Assembly (NCBI GenBank): GCA_029961685.1
Contig: JARWKL010000011.1
Location: forward strand, 1,924,501 to 1,988,500
DNA length: 64,000 nt
Direction: 5' to 3'
Source: Aristolochia californica
Lineage: Eukaryota > Streptophyta > Magnoliopsida > Piperales > Aristolochiaceae
The translations under genes were made by a program, and so were the position numbers. Shown piece after piece: positions 1 to 12,441 of this stretch; positions within the stretch are counted from its first letter, which is position 1; every line of letters starts with the position of its first letter. The notes below the pieces were generated by a model. It ran no database searches and was not told where the DNA came from. It saw nothing but the letters and a program-made list of their open reading frames with translations.

Positions 1-69
1 ATCTTTCTCAAAGGAGAAATTCAAGCCTGCCTGGTGTGTATATAAATATTTATCTATTGAAACTCGTAT

Positions 70-140
70 CCCTGGTGACCCCCAAACCTAAGACCTTACA
101 CTAGAAACCCCCCATAATGGCTTCTGAGCTACATGCTTCT
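70..140 (-). repeat. Decayed tRNA-derived SINE head
   Basis: Read on the minus strand this stretch has a box A-like TAGCTCAGAAG and a degraded box B-like AGGTTTGGGGGTC separated by about 35 bases, as in tRNA-derived SINE heads. It aligns with the better preserved copy at about 5245-5310 (shared ctagaaac, the spacing and the flanking words). It lies downstream of the TATB stop codon. Confidence 0.45.
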
Positions 141-459
141 CAATAGCATTATCCATAAGAAATAGCAAAAAAGTAATCACGATAGCTCTTGGAGCACCAA
201 TTAATAAAAAAATTGGCAGTTGGACAGCTTAATATCTAATGGATTACAACAAAGCACACCAAAATCAAATCCTGCATTAAGGAATTTCCGAAGGTTTTGT
301 ATGTTAACATGAAAGCAACTGACAATAGGGCAGGCAACAAATTCCTCATGCAGTCTAATTGCAGCCTAAAGATCAACAGATTTAGCCATAGCAAATACAC
401 AATTGAGCTGTAACCATAAAATCCTATCTCAGGCTCAAACAGTGGTAAAGAGGTGAAGA

Positions 460-3400
460 TCACAAACCTTGAGATTGTTCTTGAGGGGCTGCCGGTTTCT
501 CTGTTTCTTGTTGTACAGCAGCTGCAGCAAGCTGCTCCTCTGTTACCTTTACTAATTGTTCATTTGGATAAGCTTTGGCCTCTGAAGTTTCTGTTTCTTG
601 GTTGGTGGTTGTGCTAGATTTAGCAGATGCTTCTGCCCAAAACTTGAGTAAATCATCAGTAGATTGTACAGATTCTGGGTTCCCATCTGCAATATGAAAG
701 ACAATATGTACCTGTTATTTAGCATCCTTGAGATCAAAGAGACATTTTGGGTATGGAAAAAGCACCCCCAACATCTCTATTGATAGGTCTTTATTTTTTA
801 GTTCATTATGGCAGCATGTAGACATACTCCTAATCACTAAATCACTACGTTAAGCCCAATCACGAGCAGTCCAAGTTACCGGTTAGAACTTCACAAGTCC
901 CTTAGATGTACAAAAAGAAAGTATACTACACAAAAAGCAGAAACAAAATGATTGACCACTAAACCATAGAAAAAGAACTAGTAGACACCTTTTTAAGTCT
1001 TTACATCATGATAAGAAGCAAAAGAAGCACTTTTGTATCAATAACATTAATTCAGAGGGTGGAATTAAAACAATTCCAGAGGGTCAGTAAATCCCAACGC
1101 AAACCAAAGCTTCAAACCAATAGGTTAATTTGAAACATTGCACTGTGTTATATTTGTGGTGCATTACAGGTTAATTTGACATTTACATTTTAGAACTATT
1201 TTGGAAGTCTCATCTATATGGGTAGGGATGGTTATTTTCACCCTTATCAAATTGTTCCTCTAGAGTAGGAGTAGGATTAAGGTCGTCTTTCTAGGGGAGC
1301 TGTATGGCTTTTTTAGGTTATTTCAATTTGTAGAGAGTTTAGGAAGAGGGGCATTTATGTACCTTTGTCCTATTATCACTTAAGTAACTATTTAATAGAA
1401 GAAAGATTGATTTCAGACCTCCTAATGAGTGCCAGTGTGCCTTCTTCTCTCTCTCTCTCTCTCTTCTTAATTTTACACTTTTATAGGGAATACAAATGAG
1501 TGTCTTTAGGGCTTGACTGGTAATTCTTTCCCTGAAGTTTTAAGTTTTAGAGCTCCAGATTCTTCTTTGGCTTGTGCGAAGTATTGTTGTTGAGTGTTCA
1601 GTTAAGCCATTTGGAGCACTATTCATACCTCATGAATAGTGGGAACAGTTCAAGCTCAATTGGTAAAATAAACCAATGATTGCTGCAGAATAACTAGGCA
1701 GAACAAGCCATCCGATTCAGGTAGTGCTTCTGCCTTTTTGTCTTTTTTTTTTGGGGGGGGGGAGGGGGGGGTGTCCCTCATCTATTACCTTAAATTCTGG
1801 TTCATACAAGCTAGCTATCGATTTCATGTGCTCTGAAAGCAGTCTCACTAACAAAATGCTTAATGATTATACGGATGGATAGAAATTCATGAACAAAGTT
1901 GTTCCATTTTTCTTCTTTCTTCTTTTTTTGAAAGCCACGGGATTATAGCTTAGTACACTTTATTACCACTTTTACACAAATATTCTGAAAATCATACTAA
2001 CACAGTAACCAAAAGAAATTATTTGAAAATTACATTTAACTTGAAAATTATTTTGAAAATACACTTTTACTTGAAAATTGGAAATTAAGAAGTTGCAAGG
2101 CTTCACCAGATCAAGAAAAACTCCTTTTGGCACTATAGAATAATGTAATTTTCCCATTTCATTCTCAGATCCTACCAAAAAAAACTCCAGTCCATATGGC
2201 AGAAAATTATAGATCTTCCATTTGCAATTACTATTTAACTTTTACTTCATCCATATCCCGTTTCGTGCCACAAGTAAGTAGGCTCAATAAAACCAAAGTT
2301 TCAAGGATTAAAACAACTCCAATCTCACCAACCCCTACTACATCCAGGAAGTACACTGTAAGCGGCTATGAACAGCTCTGGGAACATTTTTTTTTTAAAA
2401 GTTTCTTTTGAAAGTTTGTTTGTTTAATGTTTATTTTACAGTGAACAAGAGAAAAAAAACAGAAAAAAAATTTCATCACCTAGATAAGTTGTTAAAGCGT
2501 AAAATACTCGCCTGGATCAACACTTGTTAGTGGATTCTCCTTAACAGTTGAATCTGAGGAGGCAGGGGAGGCAGGGGCATTATTCATAGGTGGTGGAACT
2601 TCATCCAAACCTATTTCACGCTCAAGTGTGGTCTTAAATTCCCTTGAGACTTCCTGCAGCATAGGCAATATTACTGTAGCACTTGAAACGTTTGCAACTG
2701 ATAACAATTTTGAAGAATATCAGGATTTCAATTGAATTTTACCAAGTCTATGATTTCTTTGACATTAGAAATCCCTCTTATACCTGGCTTAATTTATTCT
2801 TTTGGAATCATCATAAATGTACTTAAAAGGAGAAGAATATGGGATTTGCAGTAAAAGAAAAGAAAAGGTTGTTCAACGAAAATCAACAACACAGAAGAAA
2901 CAAAAGACAACGAACTACAGGGTAACCTCTAACCAGCAAGATTGTGTTCGGTTTCAAATCTGTCACATGTATTGACAGCATAAAGGCATATTTTCTCACC
3001 ATTCAATTATGTTTTATGAGTTCAATAGCTCAAGGCACTTAGGCACACTCAGTTCGACAGGTATTATTCATTTTCATCTCAAATCTAGGCCTTCAAGACA
3101 TTTATCCGCAACTTGATGGGAAGTGTTACACAAATTGGTATAGGCGCATTTGTCAAAATCTTGTTTTATGTTTGATGTATCTATTAGCCCAATGGGCACT
3201 TTTTGGTCTTTGTTTTTGTTTTTTTTTGTTTCACTACCTGAGTCATCTTAATAACAAAATAGAGCTTTTCCATTTAAAAAAACAAACTAGAGCTTTCAAA
3301 CAACAAAAAAACGTTGACAGCTCTCAATTTTAGCATCACAACTTCTTCTTCCTTTGTTTCTTCTAATCTTCTCACTTGCTAGTTTATTTTGCCCGGTTCC

Positions 3401-6400
3401 TCAATATCTTCCTTCAACGTTATTTGCTGAATCAACTGAAGCCTTAAAAGTACACTCAAATGAAGTAACAACATCTTAAAAAAAATTCATGGTCCATCTC
3501 TAAAGGGGTACATGAGCAATGCCCAATGATTAATAATTCGAAAATTATGTACCTGAAGCTCTTGAATAGTAGGTTTGAAAGCACGCAAAGTCTTGCCCAA
3601 ATTCCTAGCAACCTGTATGTAGATATTCTCACTTTAAGATAATTGAAAAACACATTTACTGTATGAAACATATAATATGTAAGTAGGGGATTCCATCCCC
3701 CAGGTTACAAATAGAATGTAGTAGAACAATGAAAGAGAAATATGAAAGGATTCAGAATTTTTTTTTTTTTTGAAAAAAAGAATTGTTCAGAGTGTAAGGA
3801 CATGTCCTGTAATGAATTACCATTTGAAGGACTTATTGTGTTAGAATAAGGTTACCTTATTTTATTATTTTTAATATAGTTAATGAGACCATATGCTACC
3901 TAATTTACACTGGGTAGCATAGAGGATGGATTGCAGGGCTAAGCATCAGTGACCCGCAGCTTTAGGTACCAAGTTTACAGTTTGCAGATGATACATTGCT
4001 GTCATGTGAAGGACAGCATGAAGGAATCCTGAACTTAAAAAGCTTTGCTGAATTTGTATGAAATCATATCTGGCCAAAGCATCAATTGGGGCAAGTCAAG
4101 GCTTGATGGGAATTAATCTAAGAGATACCATGGAGAATTAGAGGGCTTAAATACTTGGCTATAAGTCATTAGGATTCCCAACATCCTACCTGGTTTTACC
4201 ACTATTTTTTGGGAGGGTAACAAAACACCTACAGCAGCTGGTTATAGAAAGATGTCAAAGAAGGATGGACTCTTGGAAAGGGCAACTTCTATCTGAGGCA
4301 GGTAACCACGCTAATTACAGCCACCTTAAAAGGAATTCTGAATTATTTCTTGTCCTTAATGACATGTCCAGCAAGTAAAGCAACAAAATTGGAAGCCCTT
4401 AAGCACAAATTTCTTTGGTGAGGTAGTTCTAATCAGTTCTAAGTATCCCCTAGTCAAGTGGGGTCAAGTATGCAAGCCAAAGGAGGATGGAGGTTTTGGA
4501 ATCAGAAAAAACAAGGACATGAACTCAGCCCTCACCAAATGGGCATGGAGATATGCTTCAGACAAAGACTCGTTATGGAGAAAGGTGATAGATGCAAAAT
4601 ATGGCTCTGATTTTCCAAATAATGCAGGGAAGGTGCTTCTTGCCTTCTCAGGTCCAGCTGGGGCATTGCAGTTCAAATGAGGCAGAATCAAAAGTCCTTT
4701 TGGCTGGAATTAAATTATTCAAACAGAACTTCAAAGGGCAGTTAATAGTAAAATGTGATTCAGCCTTGGTTATTGGCTGGACAAGTAAGAAGACATCTAC
4801 CCTGTGGAATCTCAGGCACATATTTGATGAAGTCTCAAATCTCAGTTCCAAATGGCATATTGCCTGGAGTAAAGTAACCAGATCAGCCAACACAGCTGCT
4901 GATCTCTTTGCTAAATCTGGTGCAGCCAAAACTTCCCTTTGCTTTGGACCTTCTCTAATCCTCTAGTTAAATTGGGTCTTGATTGTATCCTAAGTTGTCC
5001 TATATGTTGTACTCTAAACTTGATTTGATACTTCAACTAAAGCCACTTACCATTTCCAAAAAAAAAAAAAAAGAACTCACCTTGTAATGTGTATTTATGA
5101 GATCAGGATATTAATAACACAACATAAAAAAAAAATTGTTGCAGCTCAAACCAAATCTGCTTGACAGAAACCTCTCCCTCTATGCTCTTGATTTGTCTCT
5201 TTCTCTCTATTTTCATGGTTATTTTTTTGAATCCGGAACCATTACCTGGTGAGTATCGAACCCAAGATCTTATACTAGAAACTCCCCGACGTGGCCATTG
5301 AGCCAAGGTCCAATTCACTTATCGTTTTCTTCTAAACTTCCTGAAATCATCTTAATTCTTGTCCTAAAAAAGAAGAAACTCATCTTAATTCTCTCCTTCT
5401 TCATGAACCTTTCCCTCCCTGATTTCACTCTCTACAAAATGAAGCCTTGACCTACAATCAGTTTAACAGTAACTAGACAACTATCTAAGAATATATAAGG
5501 TGAATACAACGTATGAAAGATTTAAATCCTAGTTCGGAATCTAATTCTGTCATGGAGTTCACTATTTATCAAAATTTTCAATTGGGAAAAACCTCAACAT
5601 TTTCAAGGTTATATGGGTCGAATAGGGTACAAGAAATCAGACAATGCTACGGTAAGAAACTGAAAGTCAAGCAATAAATGCAGATATTGCTAGTGTGTCA
5701 TTCACAAATATACCAAATCCAGCTGGTATGGTAATTCTTATCTTAGTTGGTCATGCTAGGAAGGCGTTATAATCCTCTTCCCCCTCAACTGGACACACAA
5801 GGACAGAGTTCTTAGAAGAAAGAAGCCATGCAGATTACAACTTTTTTTTTAAAAAAAAACATTACAATATATTTTACAATAAGCAAAAAAATAGATATCC
5901 ATTACTACTACATCATAGTTGCTTAAATGTAAATGAGGCTACATGAGCTAAAACCACGATTACTTGGGAAAATAAAAACCAATGAAAAGAAAAAGTATAG
6001 AGAGAGAAATGCTGAAGAAAAGATGACCTCTGCAAGGCCTTTGGGACCAAAAACCAACAGAGCTACCACTCCAATTACAAGAGCCTCCGGAGCTCCAACT
6101 CCAAACAAGGAAGCATAAACAACCATACCTCGGCATTTCCCCTTCTTTTCTACAAGCACCAAATGAGAATGAGTGAAATACGTATTTTACATGCATTAAA
6201 GACATAAATCAAGTAATGGGAATAGTAAGGCTGCCCACAAATAAATATTGAAGAAATGACACGAAAAAGAATTGGGAAAGAACAGGAGAAAAAGGGCCAA
6301 CTCCTGTCTATAAAGCGTACAAATAGTTAGCCAGTCGAAAAAGAATCATAAATTAAAAACTAAGAGAACCTAAGAAACCCAAATACGAAGAAACAAAAAC

Positions 6401-6810
6401 AAAAATAATGCACAGAGAGAAAAGAAATAGGGCAAGGATACAAAGGACAGAGCAGCCGCAGGCAAGCGTTACTAATAGCTAGTTAGCGACCATCGCACCC
6501 AAATCGGTTACATAAAACAAAGCCCAATAAAAAACTATCGACTCAAACACTGGAAAGAATATAGTCCAAACAGAAGAACAAAGGAAATCGCACAAGTACC
6601 ATATTTAGCTGGTCTCTGCCTGACGGAGATGCCCAGATGCTTCAACCCATTCCATGGCGAGAACAAAGCCAAACCCCATTTGGGACTTGAAGTGGAAAAG
6701 AGAGATTTCGCGTTTTTGGGGTATAAAAGAGGAGTAGCAGAGAAAGCAAAACTGCTAATTCTTCTATTATTTGAACATGTCAAGGTGGGAAAGGGAGTTG
6801 CAGAGGCCAT
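460..6810 (-). CDS. TATB: Sec-independent protein translocase subunit TatB (HCF106), chloroplastic; complete, 5 exons
   Basis: Exons read on the minus strand: 6810-6600, 6149-6028, 3612-3553, 2653-2512 and 686-460, giving 253 residues, close to the roughly 260 of known plant HCF106. Residues 1 to about 80 look like a plastid transit peptide (Ser/Arg-rich, few acids). Exon 2 encodes the diagnostic membrane helix with the conserved glutamate in GAPEALVIGVVALLVFGPKG (about residues 89-108); exon 3 gives the amphipathic helix ARNLGKTLRAFKPTI and exon 4 VSREFKTTLEREIGLDE, followed by a Pro/Ser/Glu/Gln-rich stromal tail ending PQEQSQGL. The start is the ATG at 6810; an upstream in-frame TTG was rejected. 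Known role: with cpTatC it forms the thylakoid receptor that binds twin-arginine precursors before Tha4/TatA joins. The intron after exon 4 needs a GC donor (2511-2510) to keep frame. The exon 2 donor (GAG/gtcatc) is weak. A further exon left of 460, using a GT at 467, cannot be excluded. Confidence 0.93.
1446..1464. repeat. (CT)n microsatellite
   Basis: Uninterrupted CT dinucleotide run inside the last TATB intron. A homopolymer-rich stretch (T-run followed by G-runs) lies at 1742-1773. Confidence 0.85.
3880..5072 (+). mobile_element. 5'-truncated L1-type LINE fragment with RNase H domain, antisense in TATB intron
   Basis: Interrupted plus-strand reading shows a reverse-transcriptase core with the FADDTLLS motif (3981-4004), then the downstream L1 connection pattern (…PKEDGGFGIRKNKDMNSALTKW… near 4475-4540, LWR..IDAKYG near 4570-4605). 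From 4690 to about 4930 a plant-type RNase H (RVT_3) domain follows: NEAESKVLLAGIKLF, a DSALVIGW segment and RSANTAADLFAKSG. The element ends in an A-run at 5059-5072. Stops and frame changes show that it is dead. It lies in the long intron between TATB exons 2 and 3, opposite to TATB transcription. I could not find a convincing target-site duplication. Confidence 0.8.
5210..5325 (-). repeat. tRNA-derived SINE (head region)
   Basis: On the minus strand a box A, TGGCTCAATGG (5305-5295), and a box B, GGTTCGATACTC (5262-5251), are spaced as in a tRNA gene, but no tRNA cloverleaf can be completed. This is the signature of a Pol III-derived SINE head. It sits in the TATB intron just beyond the LINE tail. 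A more degraded relative lies at about 70-140. Confidence 0.6.
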
Positions 6811-6959
6811 GACTTCAGCCAACTTAGTGAAGAGATGTGGTCTCCTCTTCGCCTTTGATTTCCGACCAATAGATGTAAGCAGAATACAGTGACTTCCGAT
6901 TACTGACCAGAGAGGAACAGCTCGAGCAGGGCGACTGTTAAGGGTATTTTTGCCATTTC

Positions 6960-9300
6960 ATTTACAGCTAGAGGAAGCAGAAAATCTCCATTTATCACGG
7001 TAGAAAATTTAAAAGGCGGCTTACAAAGAATTGACTCCATTTTGTACAGTTTGATTTTGAGAACTGTTAATTAAGGACAGATAGAGTAAGTCGGATCAAT
7101 CAAGTCGGATTGATCGAATCAAATCGAGACTTGCTAGTTTAGTGATTAGACTCAAGGCAAGTCTGAAGGGATTTGATCGAAACGGAAAAATCAAATTCCT
7201 CAAATACTTGATGAGATAGAAGTTCCCTCATCATAGGTCACATAACAACCAACAAGCTCAAACTGTTACGGGATGTAAGAGACTCAAATCTGGTAATTAG
7301 TTCAATTTTAGGATCAATAAAGCTCGTTCATGTAGATTGAATTAAGAGTTCAAATTACCAACTTATCCATTTACACTAAGCAATAATGTGTTCCAATTTT
7401 AAATATTATAATTTTTATTTGTATACACTTTAGGTTAATATATTTTATTCTTTGGTTCAACTTATCTTATTACTCAACTTGTTGTGCAATTAAACTGTCT
7501 TCTAATCTAGGGTAAGGTAAGGGTAATTGTTCCATTACTTGTTTCGAATATCGGGTAATTGTTCTATTACTTGTTTCTTTCAAAATGAGTGAGAAACATT
7601 TATATACCTAGTGGTTTAATCGATAAATAGGTAAATGAATTGGTAAATAGAAGATCTAATAAATATTTTATAATTTAATTGATAATACAAATATTATATA
7701 TATTTAATTTTTTTTAAAGAAACTTTACCCAAATACTAGATTTAAATTTTATTTTTTTTGACTTTTCAAACTTATTTTCCAAACTACACAGGATGTTAAT
7801 GAATCTTGTGCCTTAAAACCTAAAATTCTTCCTTTTCCCATTTTTTTCCGTTTCCTTAATGGACAGGGTGATGTAGCACGACGTGGACAAACTTTGCTAA
7901 TGTCGGAAGTTGGCCGATCGCGCTTGGATTCAAAGGTTGAAGTCCTGCAATTTTAGAAATAAGTTTAAAAGGTTGTTATTTAGGTAAATAAAAAATTTAA
8001 ACCTAATATTTGGGTAAAAGTCCCTTTTAAAAAATATCACAAGATGTTTCTTTTCTCATCAGTTTATATGGAGTTAATATTTGTTCCTCCTTAGCATAAA
8101 ATTAACAAATGAAAATAATAAAAAATAATAAAATATATTTAAATAAAAATAATAAAAATATTCAACTTATAAAATTTTAACAATACCCATTTTGACTATT
8201 CCATCCGCCATTCATTTCACAAAAAAAAAAACCCTTTTAAAATTATTTTTTCATTCATTCAATATCAATTATGAAGATGAGCCTCTTTGCTTCATGCAAC
8301 CAACTCATTGACAAGCTTAAATCCAATTAAATAAAAATTCAAGTGAGCTACCTCCACATAATAATTAACTTTTCAATAATGTAACCCATTAGAACCAATA
8401 ATAGAAAGCACCCCTCACATAGCTGCCAATATCACCTTGGCTTCTAAGCCCATTATTTAGGCCATTAAGAGCAAGTTTTCACCAAATGTAGAACCTCCAT
8501 TTACCAAATTAATGGTGACATCCCACTTAACCAAACTCTAACATGACATATTGATATGTGTCACATATTGGCATTAATTATTATACATGGTATCTGTCAA
8601 ATAAAACTGATTAAGGGCTGGCCATTCTTATTTCCCTCGTTAAGTAAAGAACAAATTGAAAATCGGTGATCATTCTTTTTAAATATTCAAGTAACGACCC
8701 GTTAGATATATTTTCAAAGCATGGCCTGAAAGCCCTAAATTTTTCCGACCCAACCTACATCAAGTAAGGATGAGTTCAACCTTTCACCTCCATGCCCTAG
8801 ATCAATACCGGATCAAATATTTAAAATATCTATATATTTTTTCACGCAATAATTTAAACTTAATTGATGGATATTAACTATTTACATAGGTATGTAAATA
8901 TTATTATTAAATTATTTTTTATTTGGTTAATATTTTTCTTGAAGTTTATTTTAAATAAAAACTCATCCCAAGAGCAAAATTATAATTTAAGAGAAACCGA
9001 TAAAATTTGAAAGTTATTAATTATAATTAAAAATATTTTTTAGATATTTAAATTCCTGTAAATAATATTATAAATAACTATTTTATAGTTGATTTTATTC
9101 ATATTATTTTTAAAATTATATTTAAAACTAGAATTATTCCTTCTTAGTTGGAGTTTAAAATTTTTAGTTATTTAAAATAAATAATATTTTACTAATAAAT
9201 ATGAAAAAAAATCCAATAATTATACCATATTTAGAGGGTAGGTAGACAAGTAACCTTTGAAGTTTGTTGTGGGCCCATGGTTATCTTAGCCTTGGAATCT
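6960..9300. other. AT-rich intergenic region, no gene seen
   Basis: Upstream of TATB. I found no coding exon, RNA gene or recognisable transposon protein. A short direct duplication (unit about 23 bp, ttaaactagtgattaaggaa) occurs at about 9317-9365, just beyond the right end. Confidence 0.6.
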
Positions 9301-9717
9301 AAGCATGACTAAACTCCTTAAACTAGTGATTAAGGAATAATTAAACTAGTGATTAAGGAATAATTAATTAGAGCCAGATTTGATACATGAACATATCTGG
9401 TTTCCGCACTCGAGCTGACGCATCAACACGTGCGCGTGTTAGTCCGAAGTCTACATCTATCACGCATCAATCAACCTTAGGCGTGACAAAAGCAAGTCTT
9501 ATTTTGTAACGCGTCACGCCAAAGTGGAAGGAGACAACCATGGGGACATTGTTCTTAGACTCGTGGTCCAGACTTAAATGCACCCAATTCCCCTCATTGT
9601 AATGATTTAAAACCTATTGAAGATTAGAGATATTTTTGTTCGCATACTTAAATTATTAAAAGCAAGTATTTGGAATAAAAAACTGGTCTATTGGCTCACA
9701 TTAGTGTTTGGTGTAAC

Positions 9718-11498
9718 CGTATTGGTTGTGTGTCAAGGTAGATGTTTCAGAGAGACCTAAGAGAGTCGCGTCTCAATTTTTTAAGACACTCACCCCCTAA
9801 TAAGAGGTTTCTTCACTAAACAAATAAACACATTTCATGTATCGGTTATGTGTCAAGTCAGATGTTTCAGAGAGACCTAGGGGAATCGTGTCTCAATTTT
9901 TTAAGACACCCACCCTTAATAAGAGGTTTCTGCACTAAACACATAAAACACATTCATGTATCGGTTGTGTGTCAAGGTAGATATTTTCGAGAGACCTAGG
10001 GGAGTCGTGTCTCAATTTTTTAAGACACCCACCCCTAATAAGAAGTTTCTTCACTAGACATATAAACACATTTCATGTATTGATTGTGTGTCGAGGTAGA
10101 TGTTTCAGAGAGACCTAGGGGAGTCGTGTCTCAAATTTTTAAGACACCCACCCCTAATAAGAGGTTTATGCACTAAACATATAAAAACATTTCATGTATC
10201 GATTGTGTGTCAAAGTAGATGTTTCAAAGAGACCTAAGGGAGTCATGTCTCAAATTTTTAAGACACCCACCCCTAATAAGAGGTTTCTTCACTAAGCATA
10301 TAAAAATATTTCAGGTATCGATTGTGTGTCAAAGTAGATGTTTTAGAGAGACCTAAGGGAGTCATGTCTCAAATTTTTAAGACACCCACCCCTAATAAGA
10401 GGTTTCTTCACTAAGCATATAAAAATATTTCAGGTATCGATTGTGTGTCAAAGTAGATGTTTTAGAGAAACCTAGGGGAGTCGTTTTCCAAAATTTTAGG
10501 ACACCCACCCCTAATAAGAGGTTTTTGCACTAAACATATAAAAATATTTCATGAATCAATTGTGTGTCAAGGTAGATGTTTCCGAGAGACCTAGGGGAGT
10601 CATGTCTCAATTTTTTAAGACACCCACCCTAATAAGAAGTTTCTGCACTAAACATATAAAAACATTTCATGTATCGGTTGTGTGTCAAGGTAGATGTTTC
10701 AGAGAGACCTAGGGGAGTCGTGTCTCAAATTTTTAGGACACCCACCCCTAATAAGAAGTTTCTTCACTAAGCATATAAACACATTTCATGTATGGGTTGT
10801 GTGTCAAGGTAGATATTTCAGAGAGAGCTAGGGGAGTCGTGTCTCAATTTTTTAAGACACCCACCCCTAATAAGAAGTTTCTTCACTAGACATATGAACA
10901 CATTTCATGTATCGATTGTGTGTCAAGGTAGATGTTTCAGAGAGACCTAGGGGAGTCATGTCTCAATTTTTTAAGACACCCACCCCTAATAAGAGGTTTC
11001 TGCACTAAACATATAAAAACATTTCATGTATCGGTTGTGTCAAGGTAGATGTTTCAAAGAGACCTAGGGGAGTCGTGTCTCAATTTTTTATGACACCCAC
11101 CCCTAATAAGAGGTTTCTTCACTAAGCATATAAACACATTTCATGTATCAGTTGTGTGTCAAGGTAGATGTTTCCAAGAGACCTAGGGGAGTCGTGTCTA
11201 AATTTTTTAAGACACCCACCCCTAATAAGAGGTTTCTTTACCAAACATATATAAACACATTTCATATATCGGTTGTGTGTCAAGGTAGATGTTTTAGAGA
11301 GACCTAGGGGAGTTGTGTCTCAAATTTTTAGGATACCCACCCCTAATAAGAGGTTTCTTCACTAAGCATATAAACACATTTCATGTATTGGTAGTGTGTC
11401 AAGGTAGATGTTTCTGATAGACCTAGGGGAGTTGTGTCTCAATTTTTTAGGACACCCACCCCTAATAAGGGGCTTTTGTACTAAACATATAAAAACAA
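9718..11498. repeat. Satellite array, about 119-bp unit, 15 copies
   Basis: Fifteen head-to-tail copies of a unit recognisable by gtgtgtcaaggtagatgttt, gagacctaggggagtcgtgt and gacacccacccctaataaga. Copy starts fall near 9725, 9846, 9966, 10086, 10206, 10326, 10446, 10560, 10680, 10800, 10917, 11036, 11153, 11274 and 11394. Units differ by scattered substitutions and 1-3 bp indels. Each unit carries a dyad GTGTCT-10 nt-AGACAC, mostly preserved. Two neighbouring units (about 10270-10510) are almost identical, a sign of recent unequal exchange. No open frame runs through the array. It ends about 0.95 kb before the start codon at 12442. Confidence 0.95.
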
Positions 11499-12441
11499 TG
11501 AGAAATTAAAAGCAAGGTTGAACAGTTCAATATTATATACAAATTTTTCACAAAGAACAAAACTCCCACTAGCAACCATGTGAGATGCTAGGAAATACAC
11601 ACAACATGTAGGCCCCCTTTGCATGTCCAACCCCCTCCCCAGTTGGCCTGCATTATCCATTCCCCCTCTCCCCGGCCCACGCTTAAAGTCGCCGCGTAAC
11701 GCCCTAAGACCCGGTTGGTAGAAATTGGAAAAATCGCAAAACCACAAAAACTCCAGAAAAGTCTTTCCACTCATTCCCCAGGTGAAATGTAATCAATGGA
11801 ACGGAAAAAAAAAGTTAAAAAAGGTGAAAAGCGGTTTCCAGAGGGATTTACTTTTCGGGACGTTAGTGTAAACATTAGGAAATGATTGTAAAACGGCGGA
11901 AAAAGTGACTGGGAAAGTAGTTTTTTATGGAGTCGCGTAGGGAAAGTGGGTGGGGCCCATGGAGGGCGCACGAGGGGGATGCGCCGTGGGCGGACACCGA
12001 CTTCGGAAAGTGGAGGGCGTAAACGTGCGCACGTAGACAATTAATCTTAGGGGTAATATCGGGATATCATAAAGAGTCATCGGAAAGAGATTAATCCTAC
12101 GCACCAAACCCTTTTGTAGGTCAAGTTATTGCCGTGTTTGACCTCCAACTCTTCTCTCATTTTTCATCCGTTTCATTTGATTCCTTTTCACGAAACCGAA
12201 AGTGAAAATTCTCCAACAAAAACCAGAAAAAAAGGACTATAAGTCGTTTCTTTCTTCTGCTCACTTCCTCTTCGGTTTCTCCGATCGAAGTTTCACAGCC
12301 AAGACGACGGATTCATTGCAATTGTGTCTCGAATTCGGCCGTCGTTTTGCGGTTTCTGTCGCCTGTGCTTGGATTCCTGAACTTGATTGGAGCTGGAGCA
12401 GAATTCTTGAGTCTTTTGGGGTGTTTCTGAGGTGAGAAACG

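Noticed and set aside
5251..5305. tRNA gene
   Set aside because: Box A and box B are present but no acceptor stem or anticodon arm can be formed; it is better explained as a SINE head.
6629..6892. Plus-strand open frame over the start of TATB
   Set aside because: Antisense to TATB exon 1, whose transit peptide and splice continuity are convincing.
9718..11498. Regular repeat array considered as CRISPR
   Set aside because: The units are contiguous 119-bp satellites with no unique spacers, in plant nuclear DNA.
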